A stretch of 64,000 nucleotides of DNA from Chitinophaga sp. Ak27 (GTDB lineage Bacteria; Bacteroidota; Bacteroidia; Chitinophagales; Chitinophagaceae), in NCBI RefSeq assembly GCF_012726295.1, contig NZ_JABAOB010000006.1, forward strand, positions 372,001 to 436,000, given 5' to 3'. Numbering within the stretch: position 1 is the stretch's first letter; every line of letters starts with the position of its first letter. Positions 9,491-17,346 of the stretch are shown here, one piece after another. A program made the position numbers and the translations under genes. The notes beneath the pieces are model-generated. The model made no database searches, was not told the DNA's origin, and worked only from the letters and a program-made list of their open reading frames with translations.

Positions 9491-10669
9491 ATGATCCGAA
9501 AGGTAACAATGGGCCTTGTGTTCATTTACGGTACTTTCATAAGTTTTAACGTTTCAGCGCAAATCACCAATCCGGGGCAGACAGATGGCCGTACTAATGC
9601 TGTTAATACCGCCGTCCCTTTTCTGAGAATTACACCGGATGCACGAAGTGGTGCTATGGGCGATGTGGGCGTAGCACTCTCACCGGATGCATATTCTATT
9701 TATAATAACCTTTCCAAACTGCCATTCGCAGAAAAGAATGCGGGGCTTGCAGTTACCTATACACCCTGGTTGAAAGAACTGGTGAATGACGTTTTCCTGG
9801 CGAGTCTTACCGGGTATACTAAACTAAACGATAAAGAAGCCATATCGGGGTCTTTGCGTTATTTTTCCCTGGGAACCATCAATTTCACGGACTTAACCGG
9901 TAATCCCAATGGCGATTTCCACCCGCGGGAGTTTGCGTTGGATGCAGGTTATGCCCGTAAGCTGTCTGACCACTTCTCTATCGGGTTAACCGGCCACTAT
10001 ATTTACTCTAACCTCGCAGGAGGCCAGAGTACCAACGATGGTATTATCAAGGCAGGTAAATCTTTTGCGGTAGATCTGTCCGGATTTTATACCAAAGAGT
10101 TTGAAAAGTCTGATGGGCTGGTAAACCGGCTGAATATCGGGATGGCCATTTCCAATATCGGAACCAAGATTTCCTACCTGGGTTCTGCTGCCAACAAAGA
10201 TTTCCTGCCTACCAACCTGGGTATCGGAACGGCTTATACCATTTCCCTGGATGAGAGCAACCAGCTGACTTTTGCGCTGGATATTAATAAACTGATGGTG
10301 CCTACGCCGGATTCATCAGGAGCCTATAAAGAGAAAGGCACCCTGCAGGGCATGTTTAGCTCTTTTACAGATGCGCCGGGAGGATTTAAAGAAGAAATGC
10401 AGGAGCTAATGTATTCTGTAGGTGCGGAATATTGGTATAACCAGCAGTTTGCCGTTAGAGCAGGTTATTTCAACGAAAACAAATACAAGGGAAATCGTAA
10501 ATACTTTACTGCTGGTATCGGTGTCAAGTATGATATTTTCGGACTGAATTTTTCTTACCTGGTGCCTTCCGGAACCGGTATTCAGCGTAACCCGCTGTCG
10601 AATACCCTGAGGTTTACACTGACCTTCGACCTGGGCCCGAGAGATGAAGAGAGTCGTACCGGCTGGTAA
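9491..10669 (+). CDS. porV: Type IX secretion outer-membrane protein PorV (LptO)
   Basis: FadL-like outer-membrane beta-barrel that shuttles T9SS cargo from the translocon to the PorU attachment complex. A signal peptide (MIRKVTMGLVFIYGTFISFNVSAQ) is followed by the family's start of the mature part (PFLRITPDARSGAMGDVGVA), then alternating beta-strand sequence rich in aromatic residues to the C-terminus. The length of 392 residues is usual. It lies 107 bases after porU on the same strand, the conserved order, and ends at a hairpin terminator. Confidence 0.95.
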   Translation: MIRKVTMGLVFIYGTFISFNVSAQITNPGQTDGRTNAVNTAVPFLRITPDARSGAMGDVGVALSPDAYSIYNNLSKLPFAEKNAGLAVTYTPWLKELVNDVFLASLTGYTKLNDKEAISGSLRYFSLGTINFTDLTGNPNGDFHPREFALDAGYARKLSDHFSIGLTGHYIYSNLAGGQSTNDGIIKAGKSFAVDLSGFYTKEFEKSDGLVNRLNIGMAISNIGTKISYLGSAANKDFLPTNLGIGTAYTISLDESNQLTFALDINKLMVPTPDSSGAYKEKGTLQGMFSSFTDAPGGFKEEMQELMYSVGAEYWYNQQFAVRAGYFNENKYKGNRKYFTAGIGVKYDIFGLNFSYLVPSGTGIQRNPLSNTLRFTLTFDLGPRDEESRTGW

Positions 10670-10708
10670 CGATATACCCGTAAAATAACTAACTGGTTAA
10701 ACGGTTGA

Positions 10709-10735
10709 ATCCCTCCGCTAGACGGGGGGATTTTT
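10709..10735 (+). terminator. Rho-independent terminator after porV
   Basis: A G+C-rich hairpin (aatccctccg / cggggggatt, loop ctaga) is followed by a short T run. It separates the T9SS genes from ispF. Confidence 0.8.
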
Positions 10736-10787
10736 ATATTTAATGCCTTACCTTGCGGATTGGCATAATGATTAAATAATTACAAAT

Positions 10788-11276
10788 ATGAGTAGGATAC
10801 GTATTGGATTAGGGGTAGACTTTCACCAATTGGTGGAAGGCCGCGAATTCTGGTTGGGAGGAGTATTGGTACCACATCACAAAGGTGCCTTGGGACACAG
10901 CGATGCCGATGTGTTGTTGCATGCCATCTGCGATGCTATGCTCGGTGCCCTTTCGTTGGGGGACATCGGCGTGCATTTTCCCGATACAGATAATACCTAT
11001 AAGAATATCGACAGTAAGATATTATTAGCCCGTTGTGCGCAGCTCATTGGAGAAAAAGGTTACCAGGTAGTGAATGTAGACAGTACCCTTTGCCTGGAGG
11101 CGCCCAAAATCAAATCTTATGTACCGGCTATGCAGGCAGTTATTGCATCTATCTTACATATCAGCACAGAAGATGTATCCGTAAAGGCAACTACCACAGA
11201 AAAAATGGGATTTGTAGGCCGTGAAGAGGGCGTTACGGCCCATGCAGTGGTATTACTGGAGCATATTACCCAGTAA
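10788..11276 (+). CDS. ispF: 2-C-methyl-D-erythritol 2,4-cyclodiphosphate synthase
   Basis: Fifth enzyme of the methylerythritol-phosphate route to isoprenoids. It cyclises the CDP-methylerythritol 2-phosphate intermediate with loss of CMP. The metal-binding D10 and H12 (GVDFHQL), the signature GHSDADVLLHAICDA with the third ligand, and the C-terminal KATTTEKMGFVGREEGV are all present. The length of 162 residues is normal for this trimeric enzyme. dut follows after 36 bases but probably has its own promoter. Confidence 0.97.
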   Translation: MSRIRIGLGVDFHQLVEGREFWLGGVLVPHHKGALGHSDADVLLHAICDAMLGALSLGDIGVHFPDTDNTYKNIDSKILLARCAQLIGEKGYQVVNVDSTLCLEAPKIKSYVPAMQAVIASILHISTEDVSVKATTTEKMGFVGREEGVTAHAVVLLEHITQ

Positions 11277-11300
11277 TTACCATTCCTTAGTATTTTAAAA

Positions 11301-11308
11301 TATCTTTG
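11301..11308 (+). promoter_or_regulatory. Bacteroidota -7 element TATCTTTG upstream of dut
   Basis: An exact TAnnTTTG match ends four bases before the dut ATG at 11313. Transcription starting about seven bases downstream of the element would give a leaderless message. No convincing -33 element is seen. Confidence 0.5.
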
Positions 11309-11312
11309 TTCA

Positions 11313-11756
11313 ATGGCGGATATTATTGTAAAAATTATTAATAAGTCCGGTAACGAATTACCGGCCTATGCTACGGCGGATGCGGCAGGAATGGATCTCC
11401 GGGCACACCTGGAAACAGCGGTAACGCTGCAGTCGCTGGAAAGAGTACTGATTCCTACTGGTTTATTTATGGAGCTGCCAACTGGTTATGAGGCGCAGAT
11501 CCGCCCACGCAGTGGACTGGCTGTTAAACAGGGACTCACCGTCCTGAATACACCCGGCACGATAGATGCGGACTATCGCGGAGAAGTAAAAATAATCATC
11601 ATCAATTTGTCTAACGAACCGCAAACTATTCACCCGGGCGACCGTATCGCTCAAATGGTAGTGACCCCCTTTGTACAGGTGGTTGTTCAGCCAGTAACCG
11701 TATTGACAGAAACCGTTAGGGGAGAAGGTGGGTTTGGACATACCGGTAAATCCTGA
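11313..11756 (+). CDS. dut: Deoxyuridine 5'-triphosphate nucleotidohydrolase (dUTPase)
   Basis: Hydrolyses dUTP to dUMP and pyrophosphate, which keeps uracil out of DNA and supplies dTMP synthesis. All five motifs of the trimeric dUTPase family are visible in order: DAAGMDLRA, RPRSGLA, the catalytic-aspartate segment GTIDADYRGE, RIAQMVV and the C-terminal RGEGGFGHTG. Its 147 residues are typical. The next gene starts three bases after the stop, so dut probably heads an operon with the TPR lipoprotein. Confidence 0.97.
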   Translation: MADIIVKIINKSGNELPAYATADAAGMDLRAHLETAVTLQSLERVLIPTGLFMELPTGYEAQIRPRSGLAVKQGLTVLNTPGTIDADYRGEVKIIIINLSNEPQTIHPGDRIAQMVVTPFVQVVVQPVTVLTETVRGEGGFGHTGKS

Positions 11757-11759
11757 TAA

Positions 11760-13496
11760 ATGCGGATATACTTCACCGTTATAGGACTGGCTGGCATTTT
11801 GTTAATGGGAGCTTGTAGTGGCGCCAGGCAAACGGCGTCGCGAAAAAACGCATCCAGCAAAAATGCCGTTGTGCTTGCACAACGGGCTGATAGTCTTTTT
11901 TTTGCCGCACAGCGTTCCAAAATGCTGGGCGATTACAGCACGGCCATTACCCAGTACATAGACTATTTACGGCTGAATAAAAATAATGCAACAGTTAACT
12001 ATGAGCTGGCTCGCTTGTTCATGGAGACGCAGCATGCAGAGAACGCCCTGATTTTTGCTCGCAGGGCCGCAGCCCTCGATCCGCAAAATCATTGGTTCCA
12101 GGTAACCCTCGCGGATGCGTATGCCGTTAATCAAAGATTTGACAGCGCAGCCTACGTGTTTGATGGCCTTACCAACAGGTATCCCGATAATGAAGATTAT
12201 CTCTACAATAAAGGCATACTCCTGGCGAAAGCCAATAAACCTGCTTCAGCACTGGCTACTTTTAACCAACTGGAGAAAAAAGTAGGCGTAGTAGAAGAAC
12301 TTATCTACCAAAAACAAAAATTGCTGCTGAAGATGAGCATGGTAGATGAGGCTGCAGCAGAAATACAGAAACTGATTGATCAGAATCCTCAGGAAATCCG
12401 CTATTATTACCTTTTGGCAGAAATTTATGACGCCAATGACCGCGTTCCTGACGCGGCATCGGTATATCATACCATCCTGACCAAGGACCCGGATAACCCC
12501 AGGGCACTGATTGCCCTGGCTTCATATGCCAGGAAAAACAATGATATGGCTACTTATTGGGCTAATCTTACCAAAGCTTTTGCCAACCCGAATTATAATA
12601 TCGACGAAAAAGTTGCCTACGTATATCCATATCTTCAAATGCTGAACCTCGATACAGCCAAGCTGGACGAAGGATTGCGCCTTACTGCCCTGATTATCCG
12701 GGCACATCCCCAGGATGCCAAAGCCTACGCATTACAAGGGGATATGTTTTCCCAGGCCGATATGATTGACAGTGCAGAAGTGAGTTATAAAAAGGCGATC
12801 AGCCTCGACGATACCCGCTTTTCAGTATGGTACCAACTAATGTGGATTTACTCCCGCAAAGATGATCCAACGGCATTGCTTACCCTCAGTAATAATGTTA
12901 CCACCAAATTCCCTAAGGAATTTATGGGCTATTATTTTAAAGGGGTGGCCAGCTTCTTGTTACAACAATATCCTAATGCAATCAACTCATTGAATACTGC
13001 ATTGGAGATAGGAAATGGGGAAAAGAAATTTTTAGGAGATATTTATTCGCTGCTGGGAGATGCTTACCATGCAACAGGACAGCATAAACAGTCAGACAGC
13101 AGCTATGAACGCGCTTTGCTGTTGCGTCCAAAAGATGCGCTGATCATGAATAATTACAGCTACTACCTGTCGCTACGGGGAGAAAACCTGGACAGGGCGG
13201 CGGAAATGTCAAAGCAGTCGCTGGAGATAGAACCCGATAGCCCAACTTACATGGATACCTACGCCTGGATACTTTTCCGTCAGGAGAAGTTTACAGAGGC
13301 CAGGCAATGGATTGAAAAAGCCCTGCAGTATCCGGAGGCACAGAAAAATCCGAATGTACTGGAACATTATGGAGACATTCTGTTTAACCTGAAAGAAGTT
13401 ACAAAGGCAGTAGAGTACTGGCAGATGGCTAAAGACAAAGGAGCATCCTCTGTAGACCTGGTCCGTAAAATTGCTGAAAAAAGATATATTCAATAG
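11760..13496 (+). CDS. Tetratricopeptide-repeat lipoprotein
   Basis: Predicted outer-membrane lipoprotein of 578 residues. A hydrophobic leader ends in a lipobox (LLMGAC, C20). The rest is a string of about ten TPR-like helical hairpins, for example ALIFARRAAALDPQNHWFQV and ALDPQNH- or EPDSPTY-type turns near residues 100 and 490. TPR proteins act as scaffolds, and I cannot name the partner. It is tightly linked to dut (three bases) and is followed within 24 bases by a DUF4292 lipoprotein and then two EnvC-like proteins. The order TPR-DUF4292-M23-type suggests a shared envelope task. Confidence 0.85.
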   Translation: MRIYFTVIGLAGILLMGACSGARQTASRKNASSKNAVVLAQRADSLFFAAQRSKMLGDYSTAITQYIDYLRLNKNNATVNYELARLFMETQHAENALIFARRAAALDPQNHWFQVTLADAYAVNQRFDSAAYVFDGLTNRYPDNEDYLYNKGILLAKANKPASALATFNQLEKKVGVVEELIYQKQKLLLKMSMVDEAAAEIQKLIDQNPQEIRYYYLLAEIYDANDRVPDAASVYHTILTKDPDNPRALIALASYARKNNDMATYWANLTKAFANPNYNIDEKVAYVYPYLQMLNLDTAKLDEGLRLTALIIRAHPQDAKAYALQGDMFSQADMIDSAEVSYKKAISLDDTRFSVWYQLMWIYSRKDDPTALLTLSNNVTTKFPKEFMGYYFKGVASFLLQQYPNAINSLNTALEIGNGEKKFLGDIYSLLGDAYHATGQHKQSDSSYERALLLRPKDALIMNNYSYYLSLRGENLDRAAEMSKQSLEIEPDSPTYMDTYAWILFRQEKFTEARQWIEKALQYPEAQKNPNVLEHYGDILFNLKEVTKAVEYWQMAKDKGASSVDLVRKIAEKRYIQ

Positions 13497-13520
13497 GCTT
13501 TTAGCTACAAGTATTGATCA

Positions 13521-14357
13521 ATGAAGAGAAACATTATCGTCACACTTTTAATTGCATCCATTGGTATGGGTATGATGGCCTGCCGTCATCCCAAGAAACT
13601 GGCAAGAAACACTTTCCCAGCCGCGGATACTACTAAGGTAACCGTTGCCAGGGATAGCTCTTCTAATGAGGAGTTAGCCAGGTTTACCAGTGACATGCTG
13701 AAGGGAATACATGCCAATCATATCGATTTTACCACTTTTTCCGGTAAGATGAAGCTGGCATTTGAAACAGATAAAAAAAGCCACAATAACCTGAATGCTA
13801 CCTTCCGTATCAAAAAGGATAGTATCATTTGGATTTCTATTTCGGCGCCTATTGTAGACGAAGTGATCAGGGCAGTAATTACGCCGGATAGCCTTAAAAT
13901 GTATAACCGGTTGGATAAACAATTATTCCTCCGAAAGATGTCGGATGCAGAGGAGTTACTTAATATACCATTTGATTTCTCGACTCTGCAGGATATGCTG
14001 ATTGGTAACCCGGTATATCTCACCGACTCCGTATACCAGGTGGTAAAAACGCCATCTATCATCTCTTTTAGCTGCGATCATGCGAAGTTTGTGAGCCTGT
14101 TTAATGTGTTTGCGGATGACTACGGATTACAGCAGAGCAAGGTCATGGACAAAGACAGCATCAGTGCTATCAAACGTTCCTGCGAGCTCACTTATGGCGA
14201 CTATACAACGGTGGCCGGGCGTAAATTCCCTACCACCCGTCGTATTTATGTGGAAGAAAAAAATGTAACCAAGGTAGCGCTTGACTTTACGCGGTACGAT
14301 TTTGATACGCCGCTGAGCTTTCCTTTTAGCATGCCTTCCAGCTATAAGCGCATGTAA
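13521..14357 (+). CDS. DUF4292 family lipoprotein, LolB-like features
   Basis: Predicted lipoprotein of 278 residues with the lipobox MGMMAC (C21). The mature part from about residue 70 reads FSGKMKLAFETDKKSHN, followed by alternating amphipathic beta strands (ATFRIKKDSIIWISIS, VIRAVITPDSLKMYNR) and ends with a strand of the DFTRYDFDTPLSFPF type. I place it in DUF4292. The strand pattern recalls the open beta-barrel of LolA/LolB lipoprotein carriers, which is an inference from pattern, not a family assignment. It sits between the TPR lipoprotein and the EnvC-like pair in what looks like one transcript. Confidence 0.8.
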   Translation: MKRNIIVTLLIASIGMGMMACRHPKKLARNTFPAADTTKVTVARDSSSNEELARFTSDMLKGIHANHIDFTTFSGKMKLAFETDKKSHNNLNATFRIKKDSIIWISISAPIVDEVIRAVITPDSLKMYNRLDKQLFLRKMSDAEELLNIPFDFSTLQDMLIGNPVYLTDSVYQVVKTPSIISFSCDHAKFVSLFNVFADDYGLQQSKVMDKDSISAIKRSCELTYGDYTTVAGRKFPTTRRIYVEEKNVTKVALDFTRYDFDTPLSFPFSMPSSYKRM

Positions 14358-14439
14358 AATGAACATTGCGTAAAATGTCGTCTTTATTAAACTAATAAAC
14401 GTTGTATATTTATTTAATTTGCAGTTACTAAAACTAGTC

Positions 14440-15864
14440 ATGTTGTATTTGAAGAAGATTATCCCGTTTGTATTGATGCTATGGTTAGTGCCAGCTATGT
14501 TGGCAGCCCAGAATAATGGGCAGCAACAATCGCGGGAGGAACTTGAGCGTAGGAAAAGGGAACTGCAGAAAGAAATAGATGATGCCAACGAACAACTGAA
14601 GGAAACCAAGAAATCTACCCGGGAAAGCCTCGGGCAATTGCGCGCCCTGCGTGATAAAATCACCCTGCGTTCCCGGCTGATCAATAACATTAATGAAGAA
14701 ATCAACTTTATTAACGGGGATATCAATACCGCGATGCGGGATGTAAAAACACTACAGAAAGACCTAGATACCCTGAAAGCCCAATATGCTCAACTGGTTG
14801 TTTACGCCTATAAGAACCGCTCCTCTTACGATATGATGAACTTTGTGTTTTCAGCACAGAGTTTTAATGACGCCGTAAAGCGGTTTCAATATTTAAAGCA
14901 ATATCGTGAATACCGTCGCCGGCAGGCCGATAATATTGTGACTACCCAGGAACAGCTGAATCATAAAATTCAAAACCTGGAAAACCAGCGGGTAAAGCGT
15001 TCGGATGTGCTGAAAACGGAACAGGATCAAAGAGCTACGCTGGAAGAAGATAAGAAGGAAAAAGATGAGGTGTTGAGTAAGCTGAAAGGACGTGAGAAAG
15101 AGTTGGTAGCGGATATTAATCAGCGTAACAAAGATGCACAGAAAGTACAGGCAGCTATCCGGGCAGTAATCCGCCGGGAAATAGAAGAGGCGCGCCGTAA
15201 AGCTATAGAGGAAGAAGCTGCCCGTCGTAAGGCTGCAGAAGAAAAACGCCGGAGAGACGAGGAAGTCCGCAAAGCCGCACTGGCTGCCGCTGAAAAAGCA
15301 AAAGCGGATGCCGCCGCCGCCAATAAACCAGTTCCTGAAAAACCGGTACCTCCGCCAGTGAAACCACCGGAACCTACTCCGGAACCGGAAAAACCAGCCG
15401 CCCGTACGGAGAACGTACTGGAGGCCACACCAGAAGCGTTGGCCTTATCTGAAAGTTTTGAAGCTAACCGCGGAAAGCTCCCATGGCCGGTAGATGCAGG
15501 TAACATTATCGAGCACTTTGGTATTCACCAACATGCGGTAATGGAACATATCCAGGTACCTTCTGATGGTATTGTGATCGCCACCAATAAGGGCGGCGCC
15601 GTTAAATCCATTTTTGATGGAGAAGTGAAATCCGTAGTAGTGATGCCAGGATCCGGCTATGTAATTATTATTCGTCATGGACAATACTTCACCACGTATG
15701 TGCGTTTGCAGACAACGAAGGTGAAAAAAGGAGATATGGTTAAGACAGGGCAGGTAATAGGTACCGCCAGTACCAATGATATTGAAAACACCGGTGAAGT
15801 AGAACTGCAGATATGGAAAGGCATTAACAAGCAGAATCCTGAGCAGTGGATAAGAAGAAGATAG
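14440..15864 (+). CDS. EnvC-like murein hydrolase activator, degenerate LytM domain (copy 1)
   Basis: Secreted protein with a signal peptide (MLYLKKIIPFVLMLWLVPAM, cleaved near AAQ), a long coiled coil (residues about 30-260, rich in E, K, Q and R), a low-complexity Ala/Lys/Pro hinge (about 270-335), and a C-terminal M23/LytM domain (about 350-474). The zinc ligands of active M23 enzymes are missing: the expected HxxxD reads HIQVP, and the expected HxH near the end reads VELQIW. This is the architecture of EnvC, which does not cut murein but activates amidases. A TTG at 14419 extends the frame, but the ATG at 14440 gives the normal signal peptide. A paralogue follows directly. Confidence 0.85.
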   Translation: MLYLKKIIPFVLMLWLVPAMLAAQNNGQQQSREELERRKRELQKEIDDANEQLKETKKSTRESLGQLRALRDKITLRSRLINNINEEINFINGDINTAMRDVKTLQKDLDTLKAQYAQLVVYAYKNRSSYDMMNFVFSAQSFNDAVKRFQYLKQYREYRRRQADNIVTTQEQLNHKIQNLENQRVKRSDVLKTEQDQRATLEEDKKEKDEVLSKLKGREKELVADINQRNKDAQKVQAAIRAVIRREIEEARRKAIEEEAARRKAAEEKRRRDEEVRKAALAAAEKAKADAAAANKPVPEKPVPPPVKPPEPTPEPEKPAARTENVLEATPEALALSESFEANRGKLPWPVDAGNIIEHFGIHQHAVMEHIQVPSDGIVIATNKGGAVKSIFDGEVKSVVVMPGSGYVIIIRHGQYFTTYVRLQTTKVKKGDMVKTGQVIGTASTNDIENTGEVELQIWKGINKQNPEQWIRRR

Positions 15865-15898
15865 ATATTTGAGCTTAACTAACTGAAACTATACGATG

Positions 15899-15932
15899 AA
15901 GCTGAAAGCACTTTTGAGTGCTTTCAGCTTTT
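15899..15932 (+). terminator. Hairpin terminator between the two EnvC-like genes
   Basis: Arms of 13 bases (15899-15911 and 15918-15930, core gctgaaagcac) pair exactly around a six-base loop and run into a short T stretch. The hairpin separates the two paralogues, so the second may rely on read-through or its own start. Confidence 0.8.
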
Positions 15933-15946
15933 CGCTTACTAACCAA

Positions 15947-15960
15947 ATGCTTTTTTTTTG
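15947..15960 (+). other. ATG plus nine-T tract, possible slippage site at the start of the second EnvC-like gene
   Basis: The sequence atgc, then nine T, then g puts an ATG one base out of frame with the gene that follows. With nine T the ATG frame stops after four codons. With ten T it would read MLFFLRKLIPLLMALW, which aligns with the start of the upstream paralogue (MLYLKKIIPFVLMLW). As written, translation must begin at the TTG at 15958. Confidence 0.7.
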
Positions 15961-17346
15961 AGAAAGTTGATCCCTCTTCTGATGGCGCTGTGGCTATTAC
16001 CTGCACCGTTGTTGGCACAACGGAGTAAGGTACAGTCGCGCACCGTATTGGAAAACCGTAAACAGGAGCTGCTAAAAGAAATAGAAGCAGCAAATAAAGC
16101 CCTGCAGCAAACCAGGAAGTCAACGCGGCAGAACCTCTCCCTACAGCGGGAACTGGAGCAGAAAATTGCCAGCCGCAATCAGCAGATCGTTAGCATTAAT
16201 AAAGAAATCAGCTTAATAGAAGGCGATATCAGCAATACTAACAATAACGTACACACGCTGGAAAAGGAAGTAGACTCTTTAAGGGCACGTTATGCCCAGC
16301 TGGTGGTATATGCGTATAAAACCCGCGACTCATACAATGTACTCAGCTTTCTTTTTTCGGCCACCAGTTTCAACGATGCCATACGCCGGTACCAGTACCT
16401 GCAGCAATATCGTGAAAACCGCCGCCGGCAGGCAGAAAACCTCTTATCTACCAGGGAACTACTGGGCCAGAAATTAGTAGTGCTCCAGCAAAAACGAGCA
16501 GAAAAGGCAGGAAGCCTGCACCAGGAGCAGCAACAGCGGGTTAATCTGCTGGCGGATAAAAAGGAAACAGATCAAACAATTGCCCAGCTGAAAGGCCAGG
16601 AACAGGACTTACAGCGACAAATCAATAAAAGTAAAGCCGAAGCTAAACAGGTTGACCGGGCCATCCAGGAAGCGATCCGCCGCGAAATTATCGCCGCGCA
16701 GAAAAAAGCAGCTGCCCAGGCATTGGCCAGGAAGAAAGCAGCGGAGGCCAAACGTAGGCAACTGGCTGCTGCCAGGGAGGCCAGGAGGAAAGCCGCATTA
16801 GCTGCCGCGAAAAAGGCGCATAAGAAGCTGCCTGTAAAACCTGTGGAAGAAGAGAAAGAAGAAGCTGACGATGATCTACCACCGGTAAAAACATCAGCCG
16901 AAGATGTACTGGCGGCCACGCCTGAAGCACTCTCCCTGTCGCGTGATTTTGAATCTAACCGGGGGCGCTTACCCTGGCCGGTAGACGCCGGACGAATCAC
17001 GGGCCACTTTGGGGCAGGCAAAATAGGAAAAATTGAAGTGGACCACAACGGTGTTATCATTGCTACCAGCAAAGGAGCGGCTGTCAAAGCCATTTTTGAT
17101 GGAGAGGTGATTATGGTATTTATGATTCCAGGCGCAGGATATATGGTTACCCTGCGCCATGGAAAGTATTTTACCAATTACGTGAGACTACTGGATGTAC
17201 GTGTCAGCAAGGGCGCTACTGTAAAACGTGGTCAAACCCTGGGTGTTGCTGCTACCGGTGGCGCCGGCAGCGGTGGTGAAATAGAATTGCAGATATACCG
17301 GAATACTATAAAACAGAACCCAGAACGCTGGATACGTTCCCGTTAA
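15958..17346 (+). CDS. EnvC-like murein hydrolase activator, degenerate LytM domain (copy 2)
   Basis: Paralogue of the preceding gene with the same layout: signal peptide (RKLIPLLMALWLLPAPLLAQ), coiled coil to about residue 240, an Ala/Lys-rich hinge, and a C-terminal LytM domain lacking the zinc ligands (the HxH position reads IELQIY). It is therefore predicted to regulate amidases and not to cut murein. As given, it starts with TTG at 15958 directly after a nine-T tract. One more T would join it to the ATG at 15947 (see separate entry). The stop codon overlaps that of the convergent bshA in the palindrome TTAA. The conserved segment YAQLVVYAYK is shared with copy 1, which supports tandem duplication. 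Confidence 0.83.
   Translation: MRKLIPLLMALWLLPAPLLAQRSKVQSRTVLENRKQELLKEIEAANKALQQTRKSTRQNLSLQRELEQKIASRNQQIVSINKEISLIEGDISNTNNNVHTLEKEVDSLRARYAQLVVYAYKTRDSYNVLSFLFSATSFNDAIRRYQYLQQYRENRRRQAENLLSTRELLGQKLVVLQQKRAEKAGSLHQEQQQRVNLLADKKETDQTIAQLKGQEQDLQRQINKSKAEAKQVDRAIQEAIRREIIAAQKKAAAQALARKKAAEAKRRQLAAAREARRKAALAAAKKAHKKLPVKPVEEEKEEADDDLPPVKTSAEDVLAATPEALSLSRDFESNRGRLPWPVDAGRITGHFGAGKIGKIEVDHNGVIIATSKGAAVKAIFDGEVIMVFMIPGAGYMVTLRHGKYFTNYVRLLDVRVSKGATVKRGQTLGVAATGGAGSGGEIELQIYRNTIKQNPERWIRSR

Noticed and set aside
16572..17177. Long open frame (201 residues) on the minus strand
   Set aside because: It lies wholly inside the second EnvC-like gene, and its peptide is an Ala/Ser-rich reflection of that gene's coiled-coil codons.
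15958..17346. Second EnvC-like gene considered as a pseudogene because its start is unusual
   Set aside because: The rest of the frame is intact and closely parallels its neighbour. Only the start is in question, and a TTG is usable.
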